This document shows positions 1-8,637 of a stretch of 64,000 nt of DNA, piece by piece. The stretch covers positions 31,621-95,620 of the forward strand of contig JAHITX010000023.1 of the NCBI GenBank assembly GCA_018817425.1, given 5' to 3'. The notes beneath the pieces were generated by a model. The model saw only the letters and a list, made by a program, of their open reading frames with translations, was not told where the DNA came from and ran no database searches. This DNA is from Pseudomonadota bacterium (lineage in GTDB: Bacteria > Desulfobacterota > Desulfobacteria > Desulfobacterales > RPRI01). How positions within the stretch are numbered: the first letter of the stretch is position 1; every line of letters starts with the position of its first letter. A program made the position numbers and the translations under genes.

Positions 1-30
1 AAAAATGAGACAGTCATCAGATTATAAACC

Positions 31-1305
31 TCAGGCTGTCAAAGCTTTCGGAGGTTTGGTAAAAAATATAACAATACTGGAAATGAATGCCAAAGCCGCT
101 GAACCAACAAACACGGTATAATAACTTCCCTGGGCATCATATACCAGTCCGGCTAAATACGGGGCGGAAGCTCCGAAAAGCTGAACGATAGGAAAGAGTA
201 TTCCCATAATCCCGGCAAATGAATTAGAGCCAAAATAATTACCGATTAATGTTGGCCAGCAGATCGATGCCGCACCAACTCCAACTCCGACAAAAATGGA
301 GAACAGATAGATATTGGACACACTTCTGGCATCAAGAAAGCAAAGTATACCTACAGTTTCGAGCAAAAGCCCCACAGCCCAGATATAACGCGGCTCAAAC
401 CGGTCTGCCAAAACTCCGCCGAGCATCCTTCCACCAAGACTGAAAAGCATGTAATAACTCATAGCCATAGCTGATATACCGGCCGGGTGCCCCATATCCC
501 GTAAATAAATGACGGCGTGGGCAATAAAGATCATCATCGGCCCAACAAAGGCTAAAGAAGAGATAAATAGCATCCAGAAGGTAAGAGTTTTTATCGCATC
601 CATCGCTTTCCATTCTTCAGTGCTGCAAAATACTTTTCCTGCTCCGGCTTTTTTAACACCGTCAGTCTGGGCAGGTTCCTCATGCTCATCTACGCCATCC
701 TGGAGTAATCCCATATCGGAGGGCTTGTTCTTAACAAAGAAAAACATCAAAATGAAGGAGAGCACCAGCAAGCCTGTAATGAAAAACCAGGCAACCCGCC
801 AATCACCGTTAACCGAAGAAATGATCTTATTTAATAAGGGTGGAGCAATTAATCCCCCCAGACTGCCTATTGTAACGGCAATGGACATAGCTAGCGCCTT
901 TTTTTTCCTGAACCAAAAGGTAACTCCGGCCTGTACCGGTATCAAGCCGCCGAATCCGCAGCCGATCCCCAAAATCACACCAAAAACGGCTATATAATGC
1001 CAGCCTTTGGTAACCACCGTGGCCATTAAGAAAGAACCGAAAATCAGCAGCAGACAACCGAAAATCAATGTTAACCTGATCCCTTTTTTACCGATACTAT
1101 AACCAATAATCGGTGATATTAGACCACTTAAGAGCCCACAAACGGTAAATCCGAGTCCCAGAGTACCTCGCCCTAAATGAAGGGATTCAGCCATGTAAGT
1201 ATTCATAACACTGGCCCCGATGAACGGGAAACCCGCATCTATCAAATAAATAATCCCCAAAACGGGAACCAGAATCCAACCGTAAAATATCTTATCTTTG
1301 GCCAA
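31..1305 (-). CDS. MFS transporter, oxalate/formate antiporter (OFA)-like
   Basis: Probable 12-TM secondary carrier of the major facilitator superfamily for a carboxylate (inner membrane). The N-terminal segment beginning FYGWILVPVLG and the long hydrophilic loop after TM6, with a KPSDMGLLQDG-type end, are typical of OFA-like carriers. The start is set at TTG 1305 because a strong AGGAGG lies 6 nt upstream; an upstream in-frame TTG (1323) would have to translate the Shine-Dalgarno itself. It is the last gene of the minus-strand catabolic operon, 19 nt after the flavoprotein, so it may import that pathway's substrate, probably an aromatic or related acid. Substrate assignment is inference; the MFS call is firm. 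Confidence 0.85.
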   Translation of the reverse strand: MAKDKIFYGWILVPVLGIIYLIDAGFPFIGASVMNTYMAESLHLGRGTLGLGFTVCGLLSGLISPIIGYSIGKKGIRLTLIFGCLLLIFGSFLMATVVTKGWHYIAVFGVILGIGCGFGGLIPVQAGVTFWFRKKKALAMSIAVTIGSLGGLIAPPLLNKIISSVNGDWRVAWFFITGLLVLSFILMFFFVKNKPSDMGLLQDGVDEHEEPAQTDGVKKAGAGKVFCSTEEWKAMDAIKTLTFWMLFISSLAFVGPMMIFIAHAVIYLRDMGHPAGISAMAMSYYMLFSLGGRMLGGVLADRFEPRYIWAVGLLLETVGILCFLDARSVSNIYLFSIFVGVGVGAASICWPTLIGNYFGSNSFAGIMGILFPIVQLFGASAPYLAGLVYDAQGSYYTVFVGSAALAFISSIVIFFTKPPKALTA

Positions 1306-1323
1306 AGTATTCCTCCTTCTCAA

Positions 1324-2856
1324 TTACTTTTTAATTTGCTTCTGCAGGATAAGCTTACTGGCTTGCATAGCTGAGTTGGCGCCGATATCGGCAAACGTTC
1401 CATCAACTTCAACAGTATTTCCCACAAAATAGAGTCCTTCAACTCCGGGTGCCTCTATAGGGCTGCGGCGCATAGGCAGCCAGGTATTACCTGTCCCCCA
1501 CACTTTTGGCCACTGGTAATTTTCCCATTCAATAATTTCGTCAAGATCCGAGTAGTAGCGGCGCATGTAATCCATCAGGGCGTCCGCATCGGCTTTTGAA
1601 GATGCAAAATTGCCGGGAACCTTTGTGGTTCCGTTAAGACACAATAAATGCTTGCCCTTTGGTGCGGCTTTTTTGGAACTGAGCGATGGAATACTCCAGC
1701 CAATGGTTTTATCAAAAAGAACCTGATTATAGCCTACGTACTGATCGATTTTTCCCGTGGCTCTTATGGTTGGCAGACGACTGATGCCGATGTTTTTACA
1801 CCAGAAATCACCTACGTACCCAGTCTCCAGCTTCCGCGCGTTTTTAACCATATCTGCCGGAAAATTACTTTCATCGATAACACTGAGGATATCCCAGAAG
1901 GGTTCGGCATAAACAACTACAGGTGCTTCAAATTCCTGAACGACATTAATTTTATCCCGTGCCACAACACCGGTAATCTTTTTATCCTGTGTTGTTATCT
2001 CTACGGTTTCAAGGCCTGTCTTGATTTCTCCTCCGTGCTTTCTTATAACCCTGGCGTAGGCTTCAGCCAATCCTTGCAGACCTCCAACCTTGGAATCATT
2101 GATCCTGTATAGCCGTTGCGGATTTCTAAACATCTGAATCCAGCGACCAGTTGAGGTTTCCTCAAGCGGCAAAGCAAGATGTACTATAGCCAGCCAGTAA
2201 ATGGCTTTATCAAACGCCTCATCCCTGTCCTTAACAGTGGCCAGCCAATTTCTCATCGGAACGTCTATCCATTTTTCCGGATCTTCCGCTGCCAATCTAT
2301 TTAATATCCCCGTGACCTTAGTTGTCTGTTCGGGAGTAAGTTTAAGCACTTCGGTAAAAAATTTCTTTCCTCCCTCAGCATCCGCATCCATTCGCACAAC
2401 TTTTCCATCAGAAACATTGTGCATCAGCACGAGGGGATCGATCGGACCAACCCAGGAAACATCGGCTCCGGCTTCTTTTGCTGCTTTAAGACCATACTGT
2501 CCTTTCTCTGTAATTATTACAAAGTTGTCTTCGAAATCACTGGATTCACGTGGCCCCCATTCGAGCCAGTATCCGTTATAGTTAACAGCTCCTAAGCGTC
2601 CTCCTATCTGATCCGCTTTTTCTACTACCAAAACCTTGAGTCCGTTTTTTGCCAGAATCGCTCCGGAAATAAGACCGCTATATCCTGCACCAACCACAAT
2701 AGCATCATATTTGACTACCTTTGCACCCAGCTTGGCAGCCGGCGATTTCATCTTTTTAGTTTCGGCCAAAACCGTACCGGAACTAAAAAGCAAAACAGCT
2801 ATCACAATAAATGACCACCCCAGCCAATCTAAAGCTCTTATTCTTTTTGCTTTCAT
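1324..2856 (-). CDS. FAD-dependent oxidoreductase (amine oxidase/phytoene desaturase type) with N-terminal export signal
   Basis: A 510-residue flavoprotein. A Rossmann FAD-binding motif GAGYSGLISG (about residues 56-65) is followed by the acidic EK ending the second strand and an IGGRLG motif, as in the amine oxidase/carotenoid desaturase superfamily. The C-terminal VGNTVEVDGTFADIGAN block is the usual second FAD contact. Unusually, residues 1-31 form a signal peptide (positive N-end, about 15 hydrophobic residues, then TVLA before a charged segment), with no twin-arginine pair visible. AAGGAG lies upstream of ATG 2856. It sits between the Mo-enzyme subunit and the MFS gene, probably in one transcript. 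The reaction is unknown; desaturation or oxidation of a cyclic intermediate is a guess. Confidence 0.8.
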   Translation of the reverse strand: MKAKRIRALDWLGWSFIVIAVLLFSSGTVLAETKKMKSPAAKLGAKVVKYDAIVVGAGYSGLISGAILAKNGLKVLVVEKADQIGGRLGAVNYNGYWLEWGPRESSDFEDNFVIITEKGQYGLKAAKEAGADVSWVGPIDPLVLMHNVSDGKVVRMDADAEGGKKFFTEVLKLTPEQTTKVTGILNRLAAEDPEKWIDVPMRNWLATVKDRDEAFDKAIYWLAIVHLALPLEETSTGRWIQMFRNPQRLYRINDSKVGGLQGLAEAYARVIRKHGGEIKTGLETVEITTQDKKITGVVARDKINVVQEFEAPVVVYAEPFWDILSVIDESNFPADMVKNARKLETGYVGDFWCKNIGISRLPTIRATGKIDQYVGYNQVLFDKTIGWSIPSLSSKKAAPKGKHLLCLNGTTKVPGNFASSKADADALMDYMRRYYSDLDEIIEWENYQWPKVWGTGNTWLPMRRSPIEAPGVEGLYFVGNTVEVDGTFADIGANSAMQASKLILQKQIKK

Positions 2857-2884
2857 TCTTTTCTCCTTTTAGAAAAATACTTTA

Positions 2885-5179
2885 TCAGGCCTTACTTTCC
2901 TGCTTCTTTTCCTTTTCCCTGATGGCCCGCAAAACTCTTTCCGGTGTAATAGGATATTCCCTGATCGGATAACCGATCGCATTGCTAACGGCATTGGCAA
3001 TAGCTACTGTGCAGACTATGGGTCCCTCTCCTCCCTCTTTGGCTCCAAAGGGACCGTAAGGATCATTCGTTTCAACCATAATACATTCAACTTCAGGCAC
3101 CTCAAACGGGCGCGATAACCTGTAATCGAGAGGCGAGGGATTAAGTATGAGACCCTTCTCCATGATACATTCTTCTGTCAGGATCTGCCCCATGCCACCG
3201 AATATCTGCGAATCCAATTGCCCTTCCATGCCCAGGGGATTGATGACACGCCCCACATCATGGGCGACAGTCATCTTGACCAGCTTTACGATCCCTGTCT
3301 CAGGATTTACTTCCACCTCGGCAATCTGGGCGCCAAAGGAAAAAGCCAGGGATGAGACCCAGATTTCCCTTGATTTCGTTGGCGAGTTATAGAAGCCTCT
3401 TCCCATAACATGCCTGCCTTCATCGGAATGAAGCAGGCAAGACACCACGCTTTGAAAGGATATACACTTAGCCGGTGCCTTGGAAGAAAATACTTTTCTG
3501 TCACAAAAGACAATCTCCGAAGCAGCTACGCCAAGTTCTTTTGCGGCCCCCTCCGCAAGCTGTTTTCCGGCATCAAGACAGGCCGCCTTAACGGCGTTTC
3601 CCACGGCAAACGTACCTCTTTGGCTGCTTCCCGTAACATCATATGGAACCAAATCCGTATCCCCGGCGATCACAGTGACGTCTCCTGCCGCTATCCCCAA
3701 GGTCTCTGCGGCAATCATGGCCATGGTCGTATGGGACCCCTGGCCCATATCGGAAAATCCGATATCAAGAAATACTTTGCCATCCTCTCCGATCCTGATA
3801 ATTGCGCTGCCGGTGTCATGATCTTTCATCCCTGACTTGCCACCGGAAAAGATTCCCCCGCAGCCAATGCCGATTCCCTTATAGGGAGGTAGTTGGCCAT
3901 ATTTATGCTTCCATCCCGAGCTTTTGGAAACTTTCTCCATACATTCCTTCAGGCCGCAGCTTCCGTAATAAACACCTGCTATGGTAGTATCTCCTGTTTC
4001 CCAGGCATTTTTGTATCTTAACTCCAGCGGATCAATTCCAATATCTTTGGCAATCAGGTCAAGCTCGGACTCTGCGACAAAATTCAATTGGCGGATTTCT
4101 CCCCCATGATGCCCCATATTCGGGGGATTATTTGTGTAGACTATCTTTCCTTTGCGTCGCATCGCCTCAAAACGGTAATCCATTGCCAGTACGTTGGAAA
4201 AGCCCCGAAAGACGCCGGTTAATATTGGGTTCCAATACGCGCCGCAATCAAACAAAGAAACTACTTCTATGGCCTTTAGTTTCCCGTCTTTCATCACCCC
4301 TATTTTCACAGTGTACTTGTGTTCACCGCTATCCCTGGGCATAAAAAACTCCTCATCCGCTGTACAAAAAATATTTACAGGTCTGGATGATTTTTTTGAA
4401 AGAAGCGCAGCAATATAATGATGATTTCTGGGGCCACCCCTGCTGGAAAATGAACCTCCCGTGTTAAGATTGAAAATTCTTACATCACTCATTGAAAGAC
4501 CCATGAGTCCGGCCAATCCCTTCTGCACAAAAAGCGGCGATTGATTGGGCGTCCAGATGCTCAGTTTTCCCGGCAGACAATGATCGGCTATCACCACGTG
4601 ATGCTCGGCATAACAATTGTGGTTATGATTCAGTTTATACTCTCCCACCCGCACATGCTCAGCTTCTGAAAAAGCCTTATCCACATCGCCAACATTGATC
4701 TCAAATTTATCCGCATAATTGTTCTTAAGCCCTTTATGAATTACCGGCGACCGTTCGTCCAAGGCCTCATCCAGCGAAAAGGCAGCCCCCTGTTTTTCGT
4801 ATTCCACACTGATCAGCTCCGCCGCTTCTTCTGCAGTATCTTTGTCAACAGCAGCCACTGCGGCAACTTCATCGCCTATGTAATTGACAAATTCCCGGCA
4901 AAACAGTTCTTCATCCGGACCTACCATAAGGCCCGGAAAGTCTTTGTGAGTGATTACTGCTTTTACACCCGGCAACCTTTCGGCCTTTGTAGTATCAATG
5001 CTGATAATCCTTGCCCTTGCCACAGGACTTCTGACTATCTTTCCATAAAGCATTCCCGGTAAATAAATATCATCGGTAAACTGTGAACGGCCTGTGGTTT
5101 TAAGCGGCCCATCGAGCTTGGGCTGCCTTTTTCCTATAACACTGTAGTTATTTTCCTTAAGCGATACGATATTCTTCAA
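2885..5179 (-). CDS. Xanthine dehydrogenase-family molybdenum subunit (4-hydroxybenzoyl-CoA reductase alpha-like), copy 1
   Basis: Large molybdopterin-cytosine-dinucleotide-type subunit of about 764 residues, close to the roughly 770 of HcrA. It has the N-terminal GKRQPKLDG/GRSQFTDD block of the family, a GQGSHTTMAMIAAE molybdopterin contact, and a C-terminal GAKEGGEGP segment carrying the expected catalytic glutamate. The start is uncertain: TTG 5179 follows GGAGG by 8 nt, while ATG 5194 and TTG 5215 are in frame upstream but have weaker ribosome sites. It is a clear paralogue of the large subunit at 5912-8161, from which it is separated by about 700 bp of repeats. It presumably shares the small subunits encoded at 8161-9638. 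Substrate is inferred from the neighbouring beta subunit. Confidence 0.85.
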   Translation of the reverse strand: MKNIVSLKENNYSVIGKRQPKLDGPLKTTGRSQFTDDIYLPGMLYGKIVRSPVARARIISIDTTKAERLPGVKAVITHKDFPGLMVGPDEELFCREFVNYIGDEVAAVAAVDKDTAEEAAELISVEYEKQGAAFSLDEALDERSPVIHKGLKNNYADKFEINVGDVDKAFSEAEHVRVGEYKLNHNHNCYAEHHVVIADHCLPGKLSIWTPNQSPLFVQKGLAGLMGLSMSDVRIFNLNTGGSFSSRGGPRNHHYIAALLSKKSSRPVNIFCTADEEFFMPRDSGEHKYTVKIGVMKDGKLKAIEVVSLFDCGAYWNPILTGVFRGFSNVLAMDYRFEAMRRKGKIVYTNNPPNMGHHGGEIRQLNFVAESELDLIAKDIGIDPLELRYKNAWETGDTTIAGVYYGSCGLKECMEKVSKSSGWKHKYGQLPPYKGIGIGCGGIFSGGKSGMKDHDTGSAIIRIGEDGKVFLDIGFSDMGQGSHTTMAMIAAETLGIAAGDVTVIAGDTDLVPYDVTGSSQRGTFAVGNAVKAACLDAGKQLAEGAAKELGVAASEIVFCDRKVFSSKAPAKCISFQSVVSCLLHSDEGRHVMGRGFYNSPTKSREIWVSSLAFSFGAQIAEVEVNPETGIVKLVKMTVAHDVGRVINPLGMEGQLDSQIFGGMGQILTEECIMEKGLILNPSPLDYRLSRPFEVPEVECIMVETNDPYGPFGAKEGGEGPIVCTVAIANAVSNAIGYPIREYPITPERVLRAIREKEKKQESKA

Positions 5180-5364
5180 AACCTTATCCTCCATTTTCTG
5201 CGTAAATTCCAACAAACAAAAAACGCATTAAATCAGGTTTAGATGAAGCTTTAACGCATCCAATATACGGAAGCGGTTTTCGGTTTTTATCTGGATTAAT
5301 ATTTTCAACTACTAAACAGTCATGCCTGGCGTAGGGCCATAGAGGCATGAGCGCTAAGTTAATC

Positions 5365-5507
5365 GAGCCAGTTTCAAAACGCCCTATTTTGGTCGATCTT
5401 AAGCGTTGGGCTCAAATTTCAATCCTCGAAATACTAAAAGTATTACTGTGGTTAAAATTTTCTCCCGCCTTGAGCTTGACCAAACTGAAACGTTTTGAAA
5501 GTGGCTC
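5365..5507. repeat. Palindromic repeat element (GAGCCAGTTTCAAAACG arms)
   Basis: The left arm GAGCCAGTTTCAAAACG (5365-5381) and right arm CGTTTTGAAAGTGGCTC (5491-5507) are inverted repeats matching at 16 of 17 positions and enclosing about 110 bp. The same left arm plus some 35 further similar bases recurs at 63780-63835, and a right arm recurs at 12375-12391. It resembles a small non-coding, possibly MITE-like, element. I see no target-site duplication with certainty. Confidence 0.65.
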
Positions 5508-5676
5508 TAATCTATTAAGTTTATCTAAAAAAACGAATATCGAATATCGAACAAGGAATTTCGAATTATGAATATTTTTTATTCTTACTCATTGCGGTTT
5601 TAATACTTCTAACAAATATTGATTATTCTCACAGCAAAAATCTATCAAACGATCCTCGATATCAAATCGTTTACCT

Positions 5677-5791
5677 CTTCCTTCGACATTCATTCCCCCT
5701 TAAAAAAGGGGGATTAAGGGGGTTGTTTCCTTGTTCTATATTCGATATTCAAATTACTTTCATATAGTTGTTATTTATTAATTAACTTAGC
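5677..5791. repeat. Dispersed 115-bp repeat, copy A
   Basis: On the minus strand this reads GCTAAGTTAATTAAT, then AACAACTATATGAAAG, GAACAAGGAAACAACC, a CCCCCTT...AAGGGGG hairpin core, and ends GTCGAAGGAAG. Copy B at 24104-24211 is the same sequence in the opposite orientation apart from small indels. Shorter cores recur at 53021-53053 and 53170-53233. Confidence 0.8.
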
Positions 5792-5911
5792 GTTTATGGG
5801 CCATAGAATGTAGCATTAACATGAGTTGCCATTAGCACATAAATGTCTGATTGAAATAGTGTTGATAAAGCTGCCTGAATTCAGGCAGGTTCAGGTTTAC
5901 TGTTAAACAAA

Positions 5912-8161
5912 TTATTTCTTCGACTTTTCTTTAATGGCATGCAGAACTCTTTCAGGGGTAATAGGATATTCCCGCACCGGAATGCCGATAGCATTGTTTA
6001 CGGCATTTGCTATAGCCATTGTGCAGACTATGGGGCCTTCACCAACTTCTTTCGCACCATAGGGGCCGTAAGGATCATTTGTTTCAATAATATCATACTC
6101 AAGTTCCGGGACTTCAAAGGAACGACCAATCCGGTAATCAAGCCAGGATGGGTTAAGAACTTTACCTTTTTCCATTATGCATTCTTCCGACAGAATCTGA
6201 CCCATGCCGCTGAAAACCTGCCCGTCTATCTGTCCTTCAATCGCCAGGGGATTAATTGCCCGGCCCACATCATGGGCATGGGTAACCTTAAGCAGAATAA
6301 CAATTCCGGTATCAGGATCAACTTCGACCTCGGCAACTTGCGCGCCGAAAGAATAGGCAAGTGTTGATACCCATGGCTCTTTTGTAGGTGAAGACGTATG
6401 GTAAAAGCCTTTTCCCATGATATGTTTTCCGTCTTTAGAATGCAAAGTTTCAGAAACTATATCCTTAAAGAGTAGAGCCTGTTCCGGTGCTTTAGCGGGA
6501 AAAATTTTCCGGTCACAAAAAATCAGTTGTGACGGCTTAACGCCAAGCTTCTTTGCTGCACTTGACGCAAGTTGTTTTTTTGCATCAAGGCAGGCAAGCC
6601 TTACCGCATTTCCGGTAAAAAACGTGCCTCGCTGGCCAAATGCCCCAATATCAAACGGTGCGGAATTCGTATCTCCTGCCACTACTTCAACATCTTCGAT
6701 TGTGACTCCCAGTGTTTCCGCTGCTATCATGGCCATTGCCGTATGGGAACCTTGCCCCATATCGGGCAGACCGACAAAAAGAGAAAGCTTTCCGTCTTCA
6801 CCGATTTTTATCAAAGCGCCGGATTTATCCGGGCCGCCGCTGTTCATGGCTCCGCAGCCGATGCCTATTCCTCTGTATGGCGGCAGCTTTCCGAACTTTT
6901 TCTTCCACGATGCTTTTTTAGCAGCTTTTTTAATTGATTCCTTTAAACCGCAGCTTGCATAATGGATATTGGTAAGGGTTGTATCACCTTTTGCAACGGC
7001 ATTTTTTAATTTGAGTTCCATCGGATCCATGCCGATTTCTTTTGCAATAAGATCAAGCTCTGTTTCCTGAGCAAGTTTTAGCTGCAAAAAAGCAGCTCCA
7101 TGAGGATACATATTTGGAGGATTGTTTGTATAAACCGCTCTTTCGTTCCACCGCATTGCTTCCATATGATAAACCTGCGGGATTAAATGATACTTGCAAC
7201 GGAGCAGAACATTAAATGCAAAATTCCAATAAGCGCCGCAATCAAAAAGATAGGTTGCTTCAGTTGCTTTGATGGTTCCGTCTTTCATTACTCCTGTTTT
7301 GATAATATACTTAAAATATCCGCCACCGGGATAAACAACAAACTCTTCATCGGCATCACATCTGATTTTGACCGGACGGGATGCTTTTTGGGAAAGAATC
7401 GCTGCTATAAAACTTTGCTGTCTTGGTCCTATACGGCCGGAAAAGGCCCCTCCGGTATTAAGGTTAAAAACGCGCACATTGCTTTCCGAAATGCCCAGTA
7501 CCCCTCCCATACTTTTCTGTACGTAAAGAGGTGACTGATTCGGAGTCCAGATGCTCAGTTTTCCAGGCAGGGAATAGTCGGCAATTACGACATGATGTTC
7601 TGCAAAACAATTGTGATTCGGGTTAAAAATACATTCACCGATTCTCACATGGTCTGCTTCGGCAAATGCCTTATCAACATTGCCAAAATCAATATTGTAT
7701 TCATCCAGGCTGTTATTTTTACACTCATCATGAATAACCGGCGCATCCTTTGCGGTTGCATCTTCAAAAGAAAAGACAGCTGTAAGCGGTTCATACTCAA
7801 CTTTTATCAATTCCGCCGCTTCTGCCGCCGTGTCTTCATCAATCGCAGCCACCGCAGCCACTTCATCGCCTATAAAATTAACTCTGTCACTGCAGAGCAG
7901 TAGACGATCAGGACTTACCTTAACTCCAGGGCAGTCCTTGTTTGTGATGACAGCTTTTACACCCGACAAACTTTCGGCCCTTGTTGTATTAATGTTTATA
8001 ATCCTGCCTCTTGCAATAGGGCTTCTGACTATCTTCCCATAAAGCATTCCCGACAACTCAATATCATCAGTAAATTGTGACCGGCCTTTGGTCTTAAGCG
8101 GTCCGTCAAGCTTGGGTTGCCTTTTTCCTATAACGCTAAAGTCTTTTTCTTTATGAGGCAT
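5912..8161 (-). CDS. Xanthine dehydrogenase-family molybdenum subunit (4-hydroxybenzoyl-CoA reductase alpha-like), copy 2
   Basis: A 749-residue paralogue of the protein at 2885-5179, with the same opening (SVIGKRQPKLDGPLKT), the same molybdopterin contact (GQGSHTAMAMIAAE) and the C-terminal GAKEVGEGP segment containing the presumed catalytic glutamate. Its ATG shares one base with the stop codon of the 2Fe-2S subunit (TAATG), so the two are translationally coupled. This makes it the most likely native partner of the small subunits. Family knowledge: the Mo centre reductively removes (or adds) a hydroxyl on an aromatic or heteroaromatic ring, with electrons passing through the 2Fe-2S and FAD subunits. 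Which of the two paralogues takes which substrate cannot be read from sequence. Confidence 0.88.
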   Translation of the reverse strand: MPHKEKDFSVIGKRQPKLDGPLKTKGRSQFTDDIELSGMLYGKIVRSPIARGRIININTTRAESLSGVKAVITNKDCPGVKVSPDRLLLCSDRVNFIGDEVAAVAAIDEDTAAEAAELIKVEYEPLTAVFSFEDATAKDAPVIHDECKNNSLDEYNIDFGNVDKAFAEADHVRIGECIFNPNHNCFAEHHVVIADYSLPGKLSIWTPNQSPLYVQKSMGGVLGISESNVRVFNLNTGGAFSGRIGPRQQSFIAAILSQKASRPVKIRCDADEEFVVYPGGGYFKYIIKTGVMKDGTIKATEATYLFDCGAYWNFAFNVLLRCKYHLIPQVYHMEAMRWNERAVYTNNPPNMYPHGAAFLQLKLAQETELDLIAKEIGMDPMELKLKNAVAKGDTTLTNIHYASCGLKESIKKAAKKASWKKKFGKLPPYRGIGIGCGAMNSGGPDKSGALIKIGEDGKLSLFVGLPDMGQGSHTAMAMIAAETLGVTIEDVEVVAGDTNSAPFDIGAFGQRGTFFTGNAVRLACLDAKKQLASSAAKKLGVKPSQLIFCDRKIFPAKAPEQALLFKDIVSETLHSKDGKHIMGKGFYHTSSPTKEPWVSTLAYSFGAQVAEVEVDPDTGIVILLKVTHAHDVGRAINPLAIEGQIDGQVFSGMGQILSEECIMEKGKVLNPSWLDYRIGRSFEVPELEYDIIETNDPYGPYGAKEVGEGPIVCTMAIANAVNNAIGIPVREYPITPERVLHAIKEKSKK

Positions 8162-8637
8162 TATTTTACCTCCCTGTTTGATCCGGCAACTTTTTTTACT
8201 GCCTCAACTGTCTTGATATGGCCTGTACAACGGCAATAAGTTCCGGCTAAAGCCTCTTTGATATCGGTATCATCCGGATTGGGGTTTTCATCGAGAAGGG
8301 CTTTGGCGGACATTATAACACCAGGGGTGCAAAAGCCGCACTGCACAGCGCCGTTGTCGATAAAAGACTGCTGCAAAGGATGCAAACCTTCAGAGCTTGC
8401 CAGAGATTCAATAGTTGAAATGAAATGTCCCTCGCAGTCCATAGCCAGAGTGAGGCATGACAGAATAGCTTTGCCGTCCATTATTACAGTACAAACGCCG
8501 CATGCGCCTTGTTCACAAGCCCTTTTCGTCCCTGTCAGTCTCAAATCATCCCGCAGTACATCAAGTAAGGTACGCCATGGATTAACCGCAATTTCATGCA
8601 TTTCACCATTTACATTAAGCGTTATTATACTTTTCAA
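8161..8637 (-). CDS. (2Fe-2S)-binding subunit of the Mo hydroxylase-type reductase
   Basis: A 158-residue electron-transfer subunit. A plant-type 2Fe-2S site is formed by C41, C46, C49 and C61 (CEQGACGVCTV motif), and a second 2Fe-2S site in the helical domain by C100, C103, C135 and C137 (QCGFCTPG and CRCTG). This is the full complement of CoxS/HcrC-type proteins, and length is normal. The start is TTG 8637, nine bases after GGAGG, and overlaps the stop of the upstream FAD subunit by 4 nt. Downstream it shares a base with the large-subunit start. The gene order FAD subunit, FeS subunit, Mo subunit supports one heterotrimeric enzyme. Confidence 0.93.
   Translation of the reverse strand: MKSIITLNVNGEMHEIAVNPWRTLLDVLRDDLRLTGTKRACEQGACGVCTVIMDGKAILSCLTLAMDCEGHFISTIESLASSEGLHPLQQSFIDNGAVQCGFCTPGVIMSAKALLDENPNPDDTDIKEALAGTYCRCTGHIKTVEAVKKVAGSNREVK

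Larger units (their letters stand above)
5180..5911. other. Repeat-rich intergenic region between the two Mo-subunit genes
   Basis: No credible gene. The stretch holds a palindromic element (5365-5507), direct repeats of the type CGAATATCGAA near 5535-5575, and a 115-bp dispersed repeat (5677-5791) whose inverse copy lies at 24104-24211. An ORF of 74 codons at 5347-5571 is made of repeat sequence and is not protein-like. The insert splits what otherwise looks like one operon, so the two large-subunit genes may be separately controlled. Confidence 0.7.

Noticed and set aside
395..613. Many overlapping ORFs of 60-180 codons in frames opposite real genes
   Set aside because: They lie inside well-supported genes, lack ribosome sites and encode low-quality sequence.
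31..1323. Longer start (TTG 1323) of the MFS gene
   Set aside because: The extra codons are the AGGAGG ribosome site itself; TTG 1305 is correctly spaced behind it.
5347..5571. 74-codon ORF
   Set aside because: Made of repeat sequence, no ribosome site, no protein-like composition.
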